64,000 bases of DNA from Bermanella sp047621325 (GTDB lineage: Bacteria > Pseudomonadota > Gammaproteobacteria > Pseudomonadales > Oceanobacteraceae), in NCBI GenBank assembly GCA_047621325.1, contig JBLHLT010000001.1, forward strand, positions 248,001 to 312,000, given 5' to 3'. Below the pieces are notes generated by a model. That model worked only from the letters and a program-made list of their open reading frames with translations, made no database searches and was not told where the DNA came from. The first letter of the stretch is position 1; every line of letters begins with the position of its first letter. This document shows positions 16,938-25,499 of this stretch, in pieces. The position numbers were made by a program, and so were the translations under genes.

Positions 16938-17257
16938 GGGACCCCCTCAGACTGACTTTAGATTTTTATATTTATTGTCATTTCAGTATAGCAATGCAAT
17001 CAAAAAGAAATAGAAATTTAATGCCCCTTTCATCTGTTTTTTTAGACATACTAAGCCGATCTGAGCACTAAATCCCTTAACTTACACATAATAAGCCAAA
17101 TGTATTTTATTTTTTATCTTGGCCTTTTATATGCATAGAAATGAAAAGCAATATATGTAAATCATTAATACTTAAAATAATTTTTAATTAGAAACTTAAA
17201 AATAAGAACATCTATTCACCGCTATACTGACTAAATAAAATATTACGAGGTCACAGC
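16938..17257. other. 320-bp intergenic region between coxB and gapA
   Basis: AT-rich region holding the divergent promoters of the cox operon and gapA. A clear SD (ACGAGG) precedes gapA. I could not assign convincing -35/-10 pairs or an operator and see no small gene or RNA in it. Confidence 0.5.
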
Positions 17258-18256
17258 ATGACAATAAGAATAGGCATAAATGGCTTTGGCCGTATTGGTC
17301 GTTTAGCACTGCGAGTGTGCTTAGAAAGAGACGATGTAAAAGTGGTCGCCATTAATGATTTAATGAGCAGTGAATACATGGCGTATTTACTCCGATTTGA
17401 TTCAACCCATGGACAACTTCGCCAAGAAATTCACGCCAAAGAAAAATATCTACTCGTAAATAATGAAACCATTAACATCAGCCATGAATCGAATCCGGCA
17501 TCTTGCCATTGGGGCAAACACCAATGTGATGTCGTATTAGAATGCACCGGTAAATTCACATCGTCACAACTTGCCAGTGGGCATATACAAGCAGGCGCAA
17601 AAAAGACCGTTATCAGCGCGCCCTCAAGTGATGCGCCCATGTATGTCATGGGCGTCAACCATCAAGCCTATAAAGCAGAACAAACGGTGATTTCAAATGC
17701 CAGCTGCACCACGAATTGCCTGGCACCTATTGCTAAAGTGTTGAATGATAAATGGGGCATAAAGGAAGGCTTAATGACCACCGTACACGCTGCCACTGCG
17801 TCACAGCGCACTGTAGATGGCGCCATTGAAGGTGATTGGCGTGGCGCACGTTCAATGGGGAACAACATTATTCCCAGTTCAACCGGTGCAGCCAAAGCGG
17901 TGGGCAAAGTGATTCCAGAACTCAACGGCAAACTCACAGGCATGGCGTTTCGGGTACCTACCACCGATGTCTCAGTGGTGGACTTAACAGTGAATCTAAC
18001 CCGCCCCGCCAGTTTTGATGATATCAAGCAAGAAATGCATCGGGCCAGTCAGAGCGAATTAAACGGCATTCTTGCCTACACAGAAGACTTAGTCGTCAGT
18101 AGCGACTTTATCCATGACCCTCACAGCGCCATTTTTGATGCCAATGCCTGCATCGCACTAAACGATCAATTTATTAAAATAGTTGCGTGGTACGATAATG
18201 AATGGGGTTACGCCAATCGCTTAGTCGATTTAGCGTGTCACGCATCCAAAACTTAA
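17258..18256 (+). CDS. gap: Glyceraldehyde-3-phosphate dehydrogenase, type I
   Basis: 332 residues. N-terminal Rossmann motif INGFGRIGRLALR, catalytic Cys150 in SNASCTTNC, the TVHAATASQRTVDG loop with the active-site His, and WYDNEWGYANRL at the C-terminus. NINDLM-like AINDLMSSEY with a residue Asp33 fits an NAD-dependent glycolytic enzyme, although anabolic paralogs look alike. Followed 19 bp later by the Lon-N-domain gene, probably co-transcribed. Confidence 0.95.
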   Translation: MTIRIGINGFGRIGRLALRVCLERDDVKVVAINDLMSSEYMAYLLRFDSTHGQLRQEIHAKEKYLLVNNETINISHESNPASCHWGKHQCDVVLECTGKFTSSQLASGHIQAGAKKTVISAPSSDAPMYVMGVNHQAYKAEQTVISNASCTTNCLAPIAKVLNDKWGIKEGLMTTVHAATASQRTVDGAIEGDWRGARSMGNNIIPSSTGAAKAVGKVIPELNGKLTGMAFRVPTTDVSVVDLTVNLTRPASFDDIKQEMHRASQSELNGILAYTEDLVVSSDFIHDPHSAIFDANACIALNDQFIKIVAWYDNEWGYANRLVDLACHASKT

Positions 18257-18275
18257 GGCTAAACGTATTATCGAT

Positions 18276-18929
18276 ATGGACACTAAAAATTTAGAAGAAA
18301 TTGCGTTATTCCCCATACCCAACTGCGTAGTGTTTCCGGGCATGGTGTTTCCACTGCATGTTTTTGAGCCGCGCTATCGGGCTATGGTGCAACAATGCAT
18401 AGACAAACGCATGCCATTGGCCATTTGCCATACCGAAAAACGCATTCATGAGGCAAAACCAACCACAACTGAGGCAGACACACTCACAAGTAACCAAGAT
18501 ACCTACAAGCCATATTCAATTTTTGGCGCAGGCTTATGTGAACTCGTCAGCACCACTGACGATGGCCGTTTAGTGGTAAATGTTTTCATTGATCGACGCT
18601 TAGAGCTAATCGAAGAAACCCAAACCCTGCCATTTAAAATTGCTCGTTGTCGCCCTTATCTTGATACCGTTTTAACTAATCAAGACGAACAAGACGCTGA
18701 AACCATTAAAGAAAAAATTATTCGTCGCTTAATTGCATTTAGTGGCGGTGAGCCGTCGGTGGTATCTCGACTTGAATCACCAGAATGGAAAGATAAATCG
18801 GCACAGGCTTTTAGCTTTGAAGTGTTTTCTATTATTCAATTTGAATCTGATTTACAGCAAAACATCTTGGAAGATCGCTCAGCGTTATCCCGTTTGCAGC
18901 GAGTACTTAATACGTTAAATAAAAAATAA
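18276..18929 (+). CDS. Lon substrate-binding (LAN) domain protein
   Basis: 217 residues. LFPIPNCVVFPGMVFPLHVFEPRYRAMV at the N-terminus and FGAGLCELVSTTDDGRLVVNVFIDRRLEL are the core of the Lon N-terminal (LON/LAN) domain. There is no AAA+ or protease domain, so it is not a protease itself; stand-alone members are widespread and poorly understood. No obvious SD before ATG 18276 except weak AAGG; context suggests coupling with gap. Confidence 0.8.
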   Translation: MDTKNLEEIALFPIPNCVVFPGMVFPLHVFEPRYRAMVQQCIDKRMPLAICHTEKRIHEAKPTTTEADTLTSNQDTYKPYSIFGAGLCELVSTTDDGRLVVNVFIDRRLELIEETQTLPFKIARCRPYLDTVLTNQDEQDAETIKEKIIRRLIAFSGGEPSVVSRLESPEWKDKSAQAFSFEVFSIIQFESDLQQNILEDRSALSRLQRVLNTLNKK

Positions 18930-19078
18930 GCACCAGACTGTAATCTTAATTGTTTTATATTTTGTCATCTTCTGTCAAAGCCTGTCGTTAAATAACAGTG
19001 TCTTTACTTTTTAATCACGCAATACTGCTCTCATATAATAAATATAACGATATGCCTTAGGCATACACAGGGCAAATC

Positions 19079-20319
19079 ATGAGTGAATATAATATCAACG
19101 GATTAGCAATCCCGCTGTTTCTTATTATTATGTGCGGCGAGTATTTATTCTTACGCCTAAGTGGGCGAAACCTACACCGCTATAATGACAGTGTTACCAG
19201 CTTATCTATGGGCTTGTGTTTATTAATCTCTGACGCCCTGCTTAAAGCCTATACCTTTGCTGTCTTTATTTATATTTGGCAACATTATCGCCTTATTGAT
19301 TTTTCCAGCACCGACATTCTCACATGGGTGATATTTTTCTTTGGCGTAGATTTTTGTTATTACTGGTTTCACCGATTAGCCCATGAGGTGAATGTTTTAT
19401 GGGGCGCGCATGTCGGGCACCATCAAAGTGAAGAGTATAACCTCACCACCGCCCTTAGACAGAGTGCGTTTCAGTATGCATTTTCTTGGGTGTTTTATTT
19501 ACCACTCGCGCTATTTGGTTGCCCGCCTCAGGTATTCTTAATCCAGTTTATCATTTTAAAGCTGTATCAATTTTGGTTGCATACCCAAGCAATCAATAAA
19601 GTACCCTTTATAGAAGGCATATTATCGACACCTTCCAGTCATCGTGTGCATCACGCAAAAAATCCAAAATACATTGACCGAAACTACGGCGGTACATTGG
19701 TTATTTGGGACCGCGTATTTGGCACTTGGCAACCAGAACTAGCCAGTGAGCCTTGCCATTATGGCACCACCCAACCGCTTAATACGCTCAACCCTATCAA
19801 AGCCAACCTGCAGCATTGGGCATTACTGGCAAAAGACACCATACACACTGAATCCTGGAAAAATAAAATAACATTATGGATAAAGCCAACAGGCTGGCGT
19901 CCCGATGATTGCCAAGACCGCAATACTAATACTCGTATGCTGCAAAAAAGTGGCAGCTTAAACCGCAAAAAATACAACCCGCAACAACACCCCTCATTAA
20001 AATGTATGTGGGTTTATCCATGCTGGTTACATTTTCAGTCACGACACTGTTTGTATTTTTAGCACCGTCATTATCAGGGGCACAGCTAATTATTGGCGTA
20101 GGTTTAATATTAACCGGGCTCGTAATTGCAAATGATTTACTGGAAAATAAGACGCGTTTTACGCTAATTGAAATAGTTCGATTACCATTAATACTTTGGT
20201 TTGCCGCAACGCTTTGGTTTAGCACGATGACAACCAATATTGTTGACCACATAACGATTAATCACTCACCCATTGAGACATTAAACTATGCAAGCTCAGT
20301 GGCATTGTGGCCACAATGA
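19079..20319 (+). pseudogene. Sterol desaturase / fatty acid hydroxylase family membrane protein, split by a frameshift
   Basis: Frame 1 runs 19079-20062 and frame 2 continues 20002-20319. If one base is restored in the A4 tract at 19999-20002, a single 413-residue protein results: 308 residues from frame 1 joined to 105 residues (MYVGLSMLVTF...) from frame 2. The di-iron histidine motifs are intact: HxxxH at 98-102, HxxHH at 111-115, HxxHH at 188-192. The frame-2 part holds three to four extra membrane helices. ATG 20002 has no SD, so independent translation is unlikely. Real mutation, sequence error, or slippage cannot be told apart here. Confidence 0.65.
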
Positions 20320-20409
20320 CATCCGCAATCCACCAAGGTTTATGCAGCAACCAATGGCCCTCTCACAAAAGGGAAAAGCTTCGAAGAAGACATTAATACA
20401 CCAATCGGT

Positions 20410-20676
20410 ATGAACCACCTAGTATGGGAAATCATAGACAGTCAACCTGGACAGCGATGGTATGCACATGCCATTAATCAAAATAATGGTGTAAAAATAG
20501 AACTTGAATATCGTGTCACCGACATTAACGGACAAACTCATTTTCAACGTACGTTAAACTACACCATGCCCAATGTGTTGCTCACAGCCTTTAATGCATT
20601 GTACTTTGAAACACTCACCAAGCAAAAATCAAAAGATGCACTTTTGCGCTTAAAGAGCGTCATTGAAAGCCTATAG
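20410..20676 (+). CDS. Small hypothetical protein, 88 residues
   Basis: Start MNHLVWEIIDSQPGQRW; a soluble alpha/beta-looking protein with no signal peptide or TM and no family I recognise. The frame is open for 30 codons upstream to the stop at 20317-20319, but without an alternative ATG, GTG or TTG. SD is weak. A terminator hairpin follows. It could be the last gene of the desaturase unit. Confidence 0.45.
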   Translation: MNHLVWEIIDSQPGQRWYAHAINQNNGVKIELEYRVTDINGQTHFQRTLNYTMPNVLLTAFNALYFETLTKQKSKDALLRLKSVIESL

Positions 20677-20684
20677 TTAAGCAC

Positions 20685-20708
20685 AAAAAAGGGCCAATTA
20701 AGGCCCTT
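20685..20708 (-). terminator. Terminator downstream of the candidate effector gene
   Basis: Stem AAGGGCC / GGCCCTT with loop AATTAA; on the minus strand it is followed by TTTTTT, so it mainly ends the chaperone-effector operon. On the plus strand it lies just after the 88-residue gene and may serve both. Confidence 0.75.
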
Positions 20709-20731
20709 ATCGTTAAAGTTTACACTCTCTA

Positions 20732-22435
20732 TTATAACGCCTCTTCGAGGTCGCCCTTACGTGTTTTTAGATAATCACCCTCAACATCCGCTGCCGTTCT
20801 TGGGTGAGCGGTTAATTCCCAAGATTTCCCATCTTGAGATGGCGTTACTTCCATATTCATTTTCAAAATTGATCTTATTAGTGTCGTTCTCATATACTCT
20901 TTACCGATACCTGCATTTTCATCCGAAACCAGTTGATCCTCAGTTACATGACCTGTCGAAGACAACGCATAAGTTAGAAATGCTTCTGGTAATCCGTGAG
21001 CACCCTGAACACCATACTTATTAAAAATACTTGCACTATTAGCCGCCCAGTCACTGGCCTGTCCAGCTGCATACACCTTTTTCTGCTCATTTGTAGCACC
21101 TAAAACCACATCTAAAAACTGTGTTGTGTGCCACGTTGTCAACGATGAACCAAAGCCTGACTGCGGATATTTCGCATCGCTCATTTCTGCTAACGTTACT
21201 GCCTCAAATGCTCCATCACCCATCTTATTACTTTCTTCTGAGAAAGCTTTTGTATGAGTCGCACCTGCGTTTCTAGCTGATGATGCAGGTCCCCATACTG
21301 CCTTAGCTGTATCAAGTCTATTCTCTTTAGGGATGCGATCTTGATCCCACATTTTTGCACCCTTAAGTGGGTATCTCAGTTCTGTTTGCGAAAGACTTTT
21401 AAAGTCACTGTCAGCTAATATATCCTTATAACAGTCATTAATTAGTTTGATTATCTCTGAATCCAACACACCTTTATTGAGTAATTGATCTTTAATTAAT
21501 TCTTTTACATCGTCAGCAGCATTACCGGTCTGAATCTTATTTTCTCTTGGTTCATTAAGCTTACTAGCAATATTACCCAATCTATCATCAATAAATTTTA
21601 ATGCCGTTGATTCAGAATCTTGATTACCCTCCAGTAAAGCAATCATGTTATCTAATTGAACCAGTGCTTTTGTATTAGGCTTAAACTGAGCCGCTATTTG
21701 AGTTGATAAAGCGGATATATCCCTCATAGTTTGTACAGTAAGCTTGCCTGATCCGGAACCTAAATCCTGATTAACGCGAGCCATAACAAGGTTAATCGCA
21801 TCTGCAGGAGAGCTCGAATTACCTTTATAGCCAACCATTGAAGGTTCTTTATTAGTATAATGCGCATATTTATTCCCTCCCCAACTGCTTAATTGCTTCT
21901 TTCCTTCAGGTGTACTATTTACCACAAAAATAAATTCTAACAATTTCTGAAAAGTCGCCAATTGATAAGCTTGTTGAGAATCAGACTCAAGCGTTTTGTG
22001 AATAGCTGTTTCTGCAATTTTAGCTATCGCATCATTATCGCTAGCAGGCTTTTTTGTCGTGCTCATTTGTGTTTTCACACCTGTAACAAGCGCATCAAAT
22101 TTTTCAACTTCTTTTTTTGTAATAGGACTTTCGATTAATGCCTCCCTTTCATGAAGCTCATGCGTGCTGTCAATCGAAACACGACGCGATGTTAACCCTT
22201 CGATAAGCTCATCCCTATTAGTTTTATTAAGATCCTTATTTTTATCACGATACTCAACAGGTTCTAAATGTTTCGGCCCACCCTCAATACTGGCCGTAAC
22301 CGTCACTGCATTTGCAGTCAGTGAAAAGCGCCTTTCACCCGGAGAAAGCGGGTTAATACTATCAACAGAAGCTCTTTTAGTATCAATAGCTTGAATGGTA
22401 TGTGTAAGGCTTGTATTCGTAACAGCATTAACCAT
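20732..22435 (-). CDS. Candidate T3SS effector or secreted substrate, 567 residues
   Basis: Not recognised as any named family. What is seen: a Ser/Thr/Asn-rich, poorly hydrophobic N-terminus (MVNAVTNTSLTHTIQ) like T3SS secretion signals; no Sec signal peptide and no TM; about 120 residues of low-complexity polar sequence with KRASVDS and RRVSIDS repeats near 19-25 and 84-90; then a largely helical globular region to the end, with a GFGSSLTTWHTTQFLD stretch near 428-443. It lies 68 bp downstream of a CesT-type chaperone gene and is probably co-transcribed from the T3SS promoter at 23150. SD AAAGGTG lies 7 nt before the ATG. Secretion and function are inferred from context; it could also be a regulator. 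Confidence 0.55.
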   Translation of the reverse strand: MVNAVTNTSLTHTIQAIDTKRASVDSINPLSPGERRFSLTANAVTVTASIEGGPKHLEPVEYRDKNKDLNKTNRDELIEGLTSRRVSIDSTHELHEREALIESPITKKEVEKFDALVTGVKTQMSTTKKPASDNDAIAKIAETAIHKTLESDSQQAYQLATFQKLLEFIFVVNSTPEGKKQLSSWGGNKYAHYTNKEPSMVGYKGNSSSPADAINLVMARVNQDLGSGSGKLTVQTMRDISALSTQIAAQFKPNTKALVQLDNMIALLEGNQDSESTALKFIDDRLGNIASKLNEPRENKIQTGNAADDVKELIKDQLLNKGVLDSEIIKLINDCYKDILADSDFKSLSQTELRYPLKGAKMWDQDRIPKENRLDTAKAVWGPASSARNAGATHTKAFSEESNKMGDGAFEAVTLAEMSDAKYPQSGFGSSLTTWHTTQFLDVVLGATNEQKKVYAAGQASDWAANSASIFNKYGVQGAHGLPEAFLTYALSSTGHVTEDQLVSDENAGIGKEYMRTTLIRSILKMNMEVTPSQDGKSWELTAHPRTAADVEGDYLKTRKGDLEEAL

Positions 22436-22503
22436 GTTAATACACCTTTATAATTTACTATGTGAAAGTTTAGACGTCAGATATTAAAATCTGTCTGCAT
22501 GAA

Positions 22504-22974
22504 TTACACTTGCAAAATATGGTTAGAAAAATCAATATCTTCATTAAAAAATTTTGGTTTCGAGTCTTGTTCACGTGAAATTAAATCTATTTTTATTTTT
22601 TTAACTACACCCATTAAATTTTGTAATATATTATAAAACTGCGTAAAAGTAAGATTATCTGCTTGGTTTATATATGACAAAACTAAAGAATATGATGGCA
22701 AATCAACGCCAATAGATGCGCCACCTGTATACCCTTGATCAAGATTAATTTTCAGACAATACTCATAAATCTGAATATGATTCTCAAGTGGCATAGGGAG
22801 AATATCTAAAAAAATACGAAATACTTCTGTAGCAGGCTCAGCTACTAATGTGATTACTGTCTCGTCTTCGCTCTTCATCCGACAGTACCCATCATCACTT
22901 AGTTGAATTTTCACACCTAGTGATGCGCCCATCTCAGCTAACCAATGACCCATTTGTTCGTGTGCACATCCCAT
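22504..22974 (-). CDS. CesT-type T3SS chaperone for the downstream candidate effector
   Basis: About 156 residues from ATG 22974; SD AAAGGGG lies 6 nt upstream, and ATG 22977 is the alternative. An extended frame with a start at 23043 is not supported by an SD. The sequence MGCAHEQMGHWLAEMGASLG followed by IQLSDDGYCRM and acid-rich strands resembles the small dimeric CesT/SycE fold. Protein is acidic as most class I chaperones are. It is the first gene of a two-gene operon facing the sctC operon and should bind the N-terminal chaperone-binding domain of the 567-residue product. Confidence 0.65.
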   Translation of the reverse strand: MGCAHEQMGHWLAEMGASLGVKIQLSDDGYCRMKSEDETVITLVAEPATEVFRIFLDILPMPLENHIQIYEYCLKINLDQGYTGGASIGVDLPSYSLVLSYINQADNLTFTQFYNILQNLMGVVKKIKIDLISREQDSKPKFFNEDIDFSNHILQV

Positions 22975-23125
22975 CATTATCCCCTTTACGAAATTAACCT
23001 TAAGAAATATAAAGCGACTTCTAAAAAGAATATAGGCGCTCACCCATTACTCAACTCTCCTCTAATACAGTTGAAGAATGGTAATCATATTTAAATTAAG
23101 TTGTATTTTTAAGTTCATAACTGTA

Positions 23126-23150
23126 GTACCAAAATCAAAGTAATAGTTTC
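23126..23150 (-). promoter_or_regulatory. Putative ECF-type promoter, chaperone-effector operon
   Basis: Minus strand: GAAACT (23150-23145), 13-bp spacer, TG (23131-23130), G, TAC (23128-23126). Matches the motif found at the other T3SS operons. Its -35 shares a perfect 18-bp palindrome (23142-23159) with the divergent promoter. Confidence 0.55.
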
Positions 23151-23159
23151 GAAACTATT
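23142..23159. repeat. Perfect 18-bp palindrome at divergent T3SS promoters
   Basis: AATAGTTTCGAAACTATT equals its own reverse complement. It contains two back-to-back GAAACT elements, one for each of the divergent operons, and may also be a regulator operator. Confidence 0.8.
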
Positions 23160-23175
23160 CCTAAGCAACTGACAC
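23151..23175 (+). promoter_or_regulatory. Putative ECF-type promoter, sctC-L operon
   Basis: GAAACT (23151-23156), 13-bp spacer, TG (23170-23171), A, CAC (23173-23175). Start codon of the first gene follows 32 nt later. Same motif as the other T3SS units. Confidence 0.55.
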
Positions 23176-23206
23176 ATATCAGTATAAATTTAACAAACAA
23201 CTGAAT

Positions 23207-23686
23207 ATGACTTCGCAATCACAACTAAAAAATCGGTCAGAAGCCTTTATTAGCGTACTCGCTGCTGAATTTGGCGTCCGCCATACAGACGCCAACGGAA
23301 CGTTTAATATAACGATTGATAATATTAATCTTGAGATTCAGAGCCGAGCAAACCTAGTGGTGCTTTATACAAATTTTCGTCAAACACCCACTGAAGACAG
23401 CTTGGTTGTCTTTAAGAGCCTACTTTCGTTAAGTTGGAATAAAAATACGCATTTTCACGAAGGCCTATCGATTGAAAAGGCATCTAATTGCCTTTATTTA
23501 TCAAAAAAAATTGATACACAATCCCTATCCAACAGTGATTTTTTACTGTCCGTAGAAAATTTTTTAAACACCGCGGAATACTTCGTCCAAGCATGCGCAC
23601 AACTCGATACTATCCAAGAGAAAAATCATTACCAATTAAACACACCATATTCAAAACGGCACCATTCGATGAGTAAAGAAACCTAA
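23207..23686 (+). CDS. T3SS chaperone, YscB-like position
   Basis: 159 residues. N-terminal helix (SEAFISVLAAEFGV) then beta strands (FNITIDNINLEIQSRANLVVLYTNF) give the fold of CesT-family T3SS chaperones. Encoded immediately before the secretin gene, where Yersinia has yscB, whose product pairs with SycN to chaperone YopN. Here a second small chaperone gene next to sctW (37610) could be the SycN-like partner. Family identity is by position and fold, not strong motifs. Stop and next start are separated by 1 nt. Confidence 0.6.
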   Translation: MTSQSQLKNRSEAFISVLAAEFGVRHTDANGTFNITIDNINLEIQSRANLVVLYTNFRQTPTEDSLVVFKSLLSLSWNKNTHFHEGLSIEKASNCLYLSKKIDTQSLSNSDFLLSVENFLNTAEYFVQACAQLDTIQEKNHYQLNTPYSKRHHSMSKET

Positions 23687-23687
23687 T

Positions 23688-25499
23688 ATGTATTTAAAGC
23701 TTACACTGCTATTGTCTTTATTCATCTGCTGCCTGCTGCCTTCAATCACCATGGCAAACAAAATGCCATGGGCAGGAAAAGACGATTTCTCACTCATCAG
23801 TAACAATGAACCTCTAGCAGAGGTACTTAAAAACTTCGCAAATACCTACGATGCACCTGTTTTTGTAAGCACAAAAATTAGTGGCAACGTAAATGGGCAA
23901 TTTCCGAGCATCACAGCCAAGCAATTTTTAGAAAAAATGTCGGATGTTTATGGCATTAATTGGTATTACGATGGCAGCATTCTGTATTTTTACCGCAATG
24001 ATGAAATCGAGAATCAATTATTACAACTTGATCATATAAAGCCTTCAACCTTACGTTACAACTTGCATGCACTGGGAATTTGGGATCATCAATACAACTG
24101 GAAAGAATTACCAGACAGTGGATTAATTTACTTATCTGGCCCTCCTAGAATGGTTGAAATCATCACAGAAACAGCCGCGATGATGGACGCACGCGCTAAA
24201 GACCAAATGGAATCCACCTATACCGTTAAGATTTTTCCATTAAAATATGCCTCCGCTTATGATCGTGCCCTCACCTTTCGCCAAGAGTCCATGGAAGTAC
24301 CCGGTGTTGTCACAATGTTAAAGCGTCTGATCAGTGGTGAAAATACCGCACGCAGGCCATTACCGGATGAGTCCTCAAGTATCGAAAAATTAAAAGGGAA
24401 AGGCATAAACAAAAAAACAGAAAAACATGATGAAACGACCATCGGTAATCCAGGAGAAAAAGCCACGATTGAAGCCGATATCCGCAGTAATGCCGTCGTG
24501 GTTTATGATTTAACGTCTCGCATGGAAATTTATGAAACGTTAATTGAAAAACTAGACCGCCCTGTGGATCAAATTGAGATTAGCGTTAGCATTATCAATA
24601 TTAGAACAAACAAAATAGAAGATTTAGGTGTTAGCTGGCGTGCAGGTTCTAAAAGCAATGGCATTACGGGCTTTGGTGATATGCCAGACGGTGCAGAGCC
24701 AGACGGTGCAGGTATTGGGTTAGCACTGGGCAATGGCGTTTCGTTCTCAACAGTATTAAATAGTGCGAGCAACCACGTATTTGCACGTTTAAACATGTTA
24801 ACCGAAGAAGGTGAGGCGCAAATACTATCAAGACCTTCGGTTGTATCGACTGACAACATGGAGGCCATATTAGACAATAGCTCGACTTTTTATGTCAGAG
24901 TCGCAGGCAAAGATGAAGTTGATCTATTTCCTATCTCTGTAGGCTCTGTCTTAAAAGTAACGCCTCATGTCATTAAAGATAACAGTCAAACAAGCATTCA
25001 TCTTGAAATCAATATTGAAGACGGCCAACAAACTCAAGACCGTGTCGATAATATTCCTACGATACAAAACAGTACGATTTCGACTCGCGCTATCGTACGA
25101 GAAAATCAAAGCTTATTAATTGGCGGTTATCACTTCGACACCATGGTCAGCAGTGAAAGTCGTGTGCCAATTCTCTCTAGTATTCCTATATTTGGTAATT
25201 TATTTAAGCGTACACACGAAGAACATACACGAATGGCACGACTATTTTTAATCACACCTCGAATTATTAATAATCAAGTGCCCATAGAACATGACACCGT
25301 AACCGACAATTTAATGTCAAGCGATTCAATTTCAAGCCAAAAGAAAATGGGGATGACACTACTAAACGACAAAGTGAGACCCGCAAGTTGTCATGAGCTT
25401 CAACATTTAAAGAACTCTAGTGAGCCCAACATTATTATACCGCCCTACTGCATTAAAAAAGAACCATTAGGTCATCATGGAGAAATGCATTATGAATAG
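23688..25499 (+). CDS. sctC: T3SS outer membrane secretin SctC
   Basis: 603 residues. Sec signal peptide (cleavage after SITMA, near 23), N0 domain (FSLISNNEPLAEVLKNFANTYDAPVFV), N1 and N3 domains, then a secretin core from about 330: VSVSIINIRTNKIEDLGVSW, LSRPSVVSTDNMEA, VTPHVIKD, QNSTISTRAIV and SLLIGGYHFDTM, ending in IPIFGNLFKR and FLITPRII. It forms the outer-membrane ring of the injectisome. First structural gene of the sctC-L operon. Confidence 0.95.
   Translation: MYLKLTLLLSLFICCLLPSITMANKMPWAGKDDFSLISNNEPLAEVLKNFANTYDAPVFVSTKISGNVNGQFPSITAKQFLEKMSDVYGINWYYDGSILYFYRNDEIENQLLQLDHIKPSTLRYNLHALGIWDHQYNWKELPDSGLIYLSGPPRMVEIITETAAMMDARAKDQMESTYTVKIFPLKYASAYDRALTFRQESMEVPGVVTMLKRLISGENTARRPLPDESSSIEKLKGKGINKKTEKHDETTIGNPGEKATIEADIRSNAVVVYDLTSRMEIYETLIEKLDRPVDQIEISVSIINIRTNKIEDLGVSWRAGSKSNGITGFGDMPDGAEPDGAGIGLALGNGVSFSTVLNSASNHVFARLNMLTEEGEAQILSRPSVVSTDNMEAILDNSSTFYVRVAGKDEVDLFPISVGSVLKVTPHVIKDNSQTSIHLEINIEDGQQTQDRVDNIPTIQNSTISTRAIVRENQSLLIGGYHFDTMVSSESRVPILSSIPIFGNLFKRTHEEHTRMARLFLITPRIINNQVPIEHDTVTDNLMSSDSISSQKKMGMTLLNDKVRPASCHELQHLKNSSEPNIIIPPYCIKKEPLGHHGEMHYE

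Noticed and set aside
19997..20005. Programmed -1 frameshift in the sterol-desaturase-family gene
   Set aside because: ATTAAAA does not fit X XXY YYZ in the reading frame and no clear stimulatory stem-loop or pseudoknot follows; mutation or sequence error is simpler.
20342..20413. 23-codon ORF (MQQPMALSQ...) overlapping the start of the 88-residue gene
   Set aside because: It has an SD-like AAGG but no conservation evidence and no special composition; a leader peptide role cannot be supported.
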